A stretch of 40,366 nt of DNA from Myxacorys chilensis ATA2-1-KO14 (lineage in GTDB: Bacteria; Cyanobacteriota; Cyanobacteriia; Leptolyngbyales; Leptolyngbyaceae): the NCBI GenBank assembly GCA_019359275.1, contig JAHHHP010000050.1, forward strand, positions 1 to 40,366. Direction: 5' to 3'. A program made the translations under genes and the position numbers. This document shows, one piece after another, positions 40,261-40,366 of this stretch (its first letter is position 1; every line of letters begins with the position of its first letter). The notes under the pieces are model-generated. The model ran no database searches. It was not told the DNA's origin and worked only from the letters and a program-made list of their open reading frames with translations.

Positions 40261-40366
40261 TCAGGTACAGTAGCAGCAATGCGTGAACCAGGCTTGTAGA
40301 TCCTCAGGTGAGACTTGGGCAAACGCTTTCTCAATTGCTTTGACTAACGCTGGATAAGTTCTCGCA
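40261..40366 (-). mobile_element. 3' end of an IS630-family transposase gene (partial)
   Basis: The minus-strand frame from the window edge reads ARTYPALVKAIEKAF, then QVSPEDLQAWFTHCCYCT, and stops with TGA at 40261-40263. This is the typical C-terminus of IS630/Tc1-mariner-type transposases of cyanobacteria, in which the last residues are WFxHCCYC(T/S). Only about 35 codons are inside the window, so whether the element is complete is unknown. The catalytic DDE domain would be to the right. Confidence 0.75.

Noticed and set aside
1..40366. tRNA, rRNA or known riboswitch genes
   Set aside because: I looked for T-loop and other characteristic motifs on both strands and found none convincing; a covariance-model search would be needed to exclude them fully.

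Overview
The window looks like chromosomal DNA of a filamentous-type cyanobacterium, possibly in the Leptolyngbya/Oscillatoriales range (an inference). The HIP1 octamer GCGATCGC and its variants occur very often, inside and between genes. NAD(P)H dehydrogenase NdhH, PilD, Uma2 endonucleases, HicBA and several small cyanobacterial-type hypothetical proteins are present. Genes are densely packed on both strands, and most stand singly or in pairs rather than in long operons.

Layout. 1-6000: two small unknown genes on the minus strand, then a GH116 glucosylceramidase-like hydrolase and an exported zinc metalloprotease. 6165-8691: a HicB/HicA toxin-antitoxin pair, a GNAT acetyltransferase and MiaE-type tRNA hydroxylase on the minus strand, and a divergent EamA transporter whose start codon overlaps that of miaE. 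8889-13139: an anchored phosphodiester glycosidase, a small membrane protein, rsmG, an ECF-like ABC ATPase and an exported TPR protein. 13140-16858: an alkaline phosphatase with a C-terminal RTX region, preceded by 11-bp direct repeats resembling a Pho box, and a convergent lipoprotein Mn superoxide dismutase. 17075-25620: an RluA-family pseudouridine synthase, a Mug glycosylase, a GH76-CBM protein, rsmA, purM, rlpA and a MidA/NDUFAF7-type methyltransferase. 25908-29820: a small conserved-looking protein, a probable frameshifted small gene with its own terminator, ndhH, a Uma2 nuclease and rsmH. 29815-34786: a large REC-PAS-GAF histidine kinase divergent from a NarL-type response regulator, a second Uma2 and a small hypothetical. 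34806-35330: a strict 21-bp tandem-repeat array followed by a cluster of a dispersed palindromic repeat. 35397-40366: a glutamine amidotransferase, leuB, a small hypothetical, pilD, a polysaccharide deacetylase and the 3' end of an IS630-family transposase.

Themes. Phosphate scavenging is suggested by the RTX phosphatase with its Pho-like repeats. RNA modification is represented by MiaE, RsmG, RsmA, RsmH and an RluA-family enzyme. NDH-1 biogenesis is suggested by the MidA/NDUFAF7-type methyltransferase lying close to ndhH, which retains the arginine matching the human NDUFAF7 target. Short dispersed palindromic repeats have entered coding sequence: one forms the 3' end of the GNAT gene, and two copies of another family lie in different reading frames inside the histidine kinase. 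I see no CRISPR array, no tRNA or rRNA gene and no complete mobile element. No clearly new multi-gene system is evident. The best novelty candidates are the 21-bp array, the repeat insertions in the kinase, the frameshifted small gene and the 11-bp operator-like repeats.
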